Shown here: piece after piece, positions 62,135 through 64,000 of the stretch | Position numbering within the stretch: position 1 is the first letter of the stretch | Layout of the letters: each line of letters begins with the position of its first letter | DNA from: PMP191F sp047602185 | Lineage (GTDB): Bacteria > Bacteroidota > Bacteroidia > Chitinophagales > Chitinophagaceae | DNA length: 64,000 nucleotides | Direction of reading: 5' to 3' | Assembly (NCBI GenBank): GCA_047602185.1 | Contig: JASGHY010000001.1 | Location: 1,240,001-1,304,000, forward strand | Notes under the pieces: model-generated | What the model saw: only the letters and a program-made list of their open reading frames with translations | What the model was told of the DNA's origin: nothing | Database searches by the model: none | Program-made: the position numbers and the translations under genes

Positions 62135-63457
62135 ATGATAAACGAGACCATTAAAAATCTGCAGGAAGCTCTGTTAGTATCACCGGATAATGTTCCCCTG
62201 CGGCTCCATCTGGCAGAAATACTGATACAGGAAAAGATGTATACAGAAGCTGCTGAACAATACCGTGAAGTATTAAACCGTAGTTATGGTAATACCAAAG
62301 CTCAACTGGGGTTGGCTGAAGCATATTATCATTTACAGAAATACTCAGCAGCTATTGTTATCTACGAAGAGTTGCAACACCAGTTGCCACTCGATTCAAT
62401 GATCTTATTTACCCGTTGTCTTATCAAAGAGCATTCAATGCAACAGGCTGTAGATATCTATCAGCGTGTCATCGCATTGAATCCGGGCTTCAGGGATGAA
62501 GAGATCGATGCAAAATTGCGCATGACCGGTGCAGGCATAACAGCCGACGACAACCTTGGCGATCTTGAAATGCAGGGGAGTGGCGATTTCTTTATGGAAA
62601 AGCCATCCATCAATTTCAGCAGTGTAGGCGGCATGCAACGTATCAAGGACGAGATCTCCATTAAAATAATACAGCCGCTTAAGAACCCCGATCTGTTTAA
62701 AGCCTTTGGCAAGAAAGCAGGTGGTGGCATTTTATTATACGGCCCTCCCGGCTGTGGTAAAACCTATATCGCAAGAGCCACTGCAGGCGAGATCAACGCA
62801 CGCTTTATCAGCATTGGCTTACACGATATACTGGACATGTGGATCGGTAACAGCGAAAAGAACCTGCACGGTATTTTCGAACTGGCCCGCCAGCATGCGC
62901 CCTGTGTACTGTTCTTTGATGAAGTAGATGCTATTGGTGCCAGCCGCAGTGATCTCAGGCAGTCAGCCATGCGTCATGTCATCAACCAGTTCCTTGCCGA
63001 AATGGATGGGGTAGGTGCAAGCAATGAAGGTGTGCTGATCCTGGCAGCTACCAATGCTCCCTGGAGTGTGGATCCTGCATTCCGCAGACCTGGCCGTTTT
63101 GACCGCGTGATCTTTGTAGAACCACCGGATGAGAATGCACGTGAAGAGATCATCCGCAGTATGCTGCAGGATAGGCCTGTAAAGGATATTGATACCCGTA
63201 AAATAGCGCGTGAAACACCTGACTATTCCGGTGCAGATATTAAAGCGCTGGTAGATATTGCCGTGGAAGAAAAGCTACGGGAGTCTATGAGTACCGGCAG
63301 CCTGCAATACATTACTACAAAGGACCTGCAAAAAGCTATAAAACAACATAAGCCTACAACCCTTGAATGGTTTTCATCAGCCCGCAACTACGCCCTGTAT
63401 GCCAATGAATCGGGTCTGTATGACGATATTCTGAAATTCCTCAAGATCAAAAAATAA
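62135..63457 (+). CDS. AAA+ ATPase with N-terminal TPR repeats
   Basis: 440 residues from ATG 62135 (a GTG six codons upstream is less likely). Residues about 1-125 are TPR-like helices (LQEALLVSPDNVPLRLHLAE; AAEQYREVLNRSYGNTKAQL). The AAA+ module is FtsH/Cdc48-like: Walker A GPPGCGKT (203-210), Walker B VLFFDEVDAIG (about 260-270), sensor ILAATNAPWSVDPAFRRPGR with the arginine finger. No transmembrane or peptidase domain, so it is a soluble remodeller. It precedes a TPR gene by 2 bp. Its nearness to the eCIS may be chance. Confidence 0.87.
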   Translation: MINETIKNLQEALLVSPDNVPLRLHLAEILIQEKMYTEAAEQYREVLNRSYGNTKAQLGLAEAYYHLQKYSAAIVIYEELQHQLPLDSMILFTRCLIKEHSMQQAVDIYQRVIALNPGFRDEEIDAKLRMTGAGITADDNLGDLEMQGSGDFFMEKPSINFSSVGGMQRIKDEISIKIIQPLKNPDLFKAFGKKAGGGILLYGPPGCGKTYIARATAGEINARFISIGLHDILDMWIGNSEKNLHGIFELARQHAPCVLFFDEVDAIGASRSDLRQSAMRHVINQFLAEMDGVGASNEGVLILAATNAPWSVDPAFRRPGRFDRVIFVEPPDENAREEIIRSMLQDRPVKDIDTRKIARETPDYSGADIKALVDIAVEEKLRESMSTGSLQYITTKDLQKAIKQHKPTTLEWFSSARNYALYANESGLYDDILKFLKIKK

Positions 63458-63459
63458 GC

Positions 63460-64000
63460 ATGACCGTAGATGCCCTGCTCAGCAGAGCAGATTTGCTGCT
63501 AAGGCAAAATCGTCCCAAAGAAGCAGAGAAAGAGTTATTACAGGTACTGCAACAGGAACCTGACAATGACTATGCACTCTCTATGCTGGGCAGAAGCAAA
63601 TACGATCAGCGGCAGTTCAATGAAGGCATTGGCCTTATACAGCAGGCCATAAGAGTAGATCCGCAAAATGGTTACTACTTCTACCTGCTGGCATTCGGTT
63701 ATTACCAGGCCGACTCCAATCATTCAGCCAAACGTTACCTGCAACGCGCTATAGAACTGGCGCCCTATGCGGCCGACTTTCACGGTTTACTGGCCATGAT
63801 CCTGCTGGAAGAAAAAGATTTCAAACAGGCATTGGAAAAAGCCAATGAAGGGCTGGCTATTGATGCAGAAAATATTACCTGTCTCAACGCCCGTTCCACT
63901 GCGCTCAATAAGCTCAGACGGGTAGATGATGCTATCAGCACCATGCAGGATGCCCTACAACAGGATCCTGAAAATGCATTTACCCATACTACTATAGGCT
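63460..64000 (+). CDS. TPR repeat protein (partial, continues past the window)
   Basis: First 180 residues of a protein made of TPR units: RADLLLRQNRPKEAEKELL, ALSMLGRSKYDQRQFNEGIG, YYFYLLAFGYYQADSNHSAK and later repeats. ATG 63460 is 2 bp after the stop of the AAA+ ATPase gene, so the two are probably co-expressed and may form a complex through their TPRs. The end of the gene lies outside the window; any further domain is unseen. Confidence 0.88.
   Translation, partial: MTVDALLSRADLLLRQNRPKEAEKELLQVLQQEPDNDYALSMLGRSKYDQRQFNEGIGLIQQAIRVDPQNGYYFYLLAFGYYQADSNHSAKRYLQRAIELAPYAADFHGLLAMILLEEKDFKQALEKANEGLAIDAENITCLNARSTALNKLRRVDDAISTMQDALQQDPENAFTHTTIG

Overview
The window looks like a chromosome segment of a Bacteroidota bacterium, most likely Chitinophagaceae (Chitinophaga/Niastella-like). 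The grounds are a protein with a type IX secretion C-terminal domain, a PepSY-like small exported protein, promoter-like elements of the Bacteroidota TTG-N19/20-TAnnTTT type, start sites without clear Shine-Dalgarno sequences, and the style of the housekeeping genes. Genus is an inference; no rRNA or tRNA is visible.

Layout. 1-5662: DNA primase dnaG (minus), a small helical protein, an EF-G-like GTPase and a small exported PepSY-like protein. 5857-11268 (minus): a short Bacteroidota orphan protein, a 0.7 kb array of degenerate word-like repeats, a PAS histidine kinase, peptide deformylase, a PhyH-type dioxygenase and a small membrane protein. 12216-52948 (plus, 40.7 kb): one colinear extracellular contractile injection system (eCIS). 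52956-62003: a TlpA-like thioredoxin protein, a T9SS-exported beta-helix protein, Nnr, a class-C-like serine hydrolase and SerA. 62135-64000: an AAA+ ATPase with N-terminal TPRs, and the start of a TPR protein cut by the window edge.

The eCIS has the parts of a phage-tail-like injector in order: Pvc16-type terminator, a putative cap adaptor with a carbohydrate-binding-like module, one sheath, two tube proteins, a 58-residue DUF5908 protein, a LysM tube/baseplate adaptor, a VgrG-like spike, a PAAR tip, a gp25 wedge, two large baseplate wedge proteins, an 846-residue protein of unknown role, and the tape-measure protein. No capsid, portal, terminase or integrase is present, so it is not a prophage. 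The AAA+ ATPase (Pvc15-type) comes last, after the cargo.

Between the tape measure and the ATPase lies the most striking part: about 20 kb of putative cargo genes. Ten share an N-terminal module (a FIQPKLSVN...EQEADRVAE leader in most; zero, one or two QRKCxxCExEEKKxQRKE units; an eCIS_core/DUF4157 domain with HELTH). Each carries a different C-terminal part: several zinc-peptidase-like domains, an ADP-ribosyltransferase-like domain, a transglutaminase-like domain, a C39/papain-like domain, OmpA-like or peptidoglycan-binding modules, a disulfide-rich tail, or unrecognised sequence. An eleventh cargo candidate (50333) lacks the core, and one small gene (44854) abuts a peptidase-like effector as if it were a partner. 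This reads as a modular toxin-cassette array loaded by one injector.

Four intergenic stretches (three inside the eCIS operon) hold degenerate word-like repeats punctuated by AATACA-type spacers, with copies shared between loci in both orientations. I know of no name for these elements.
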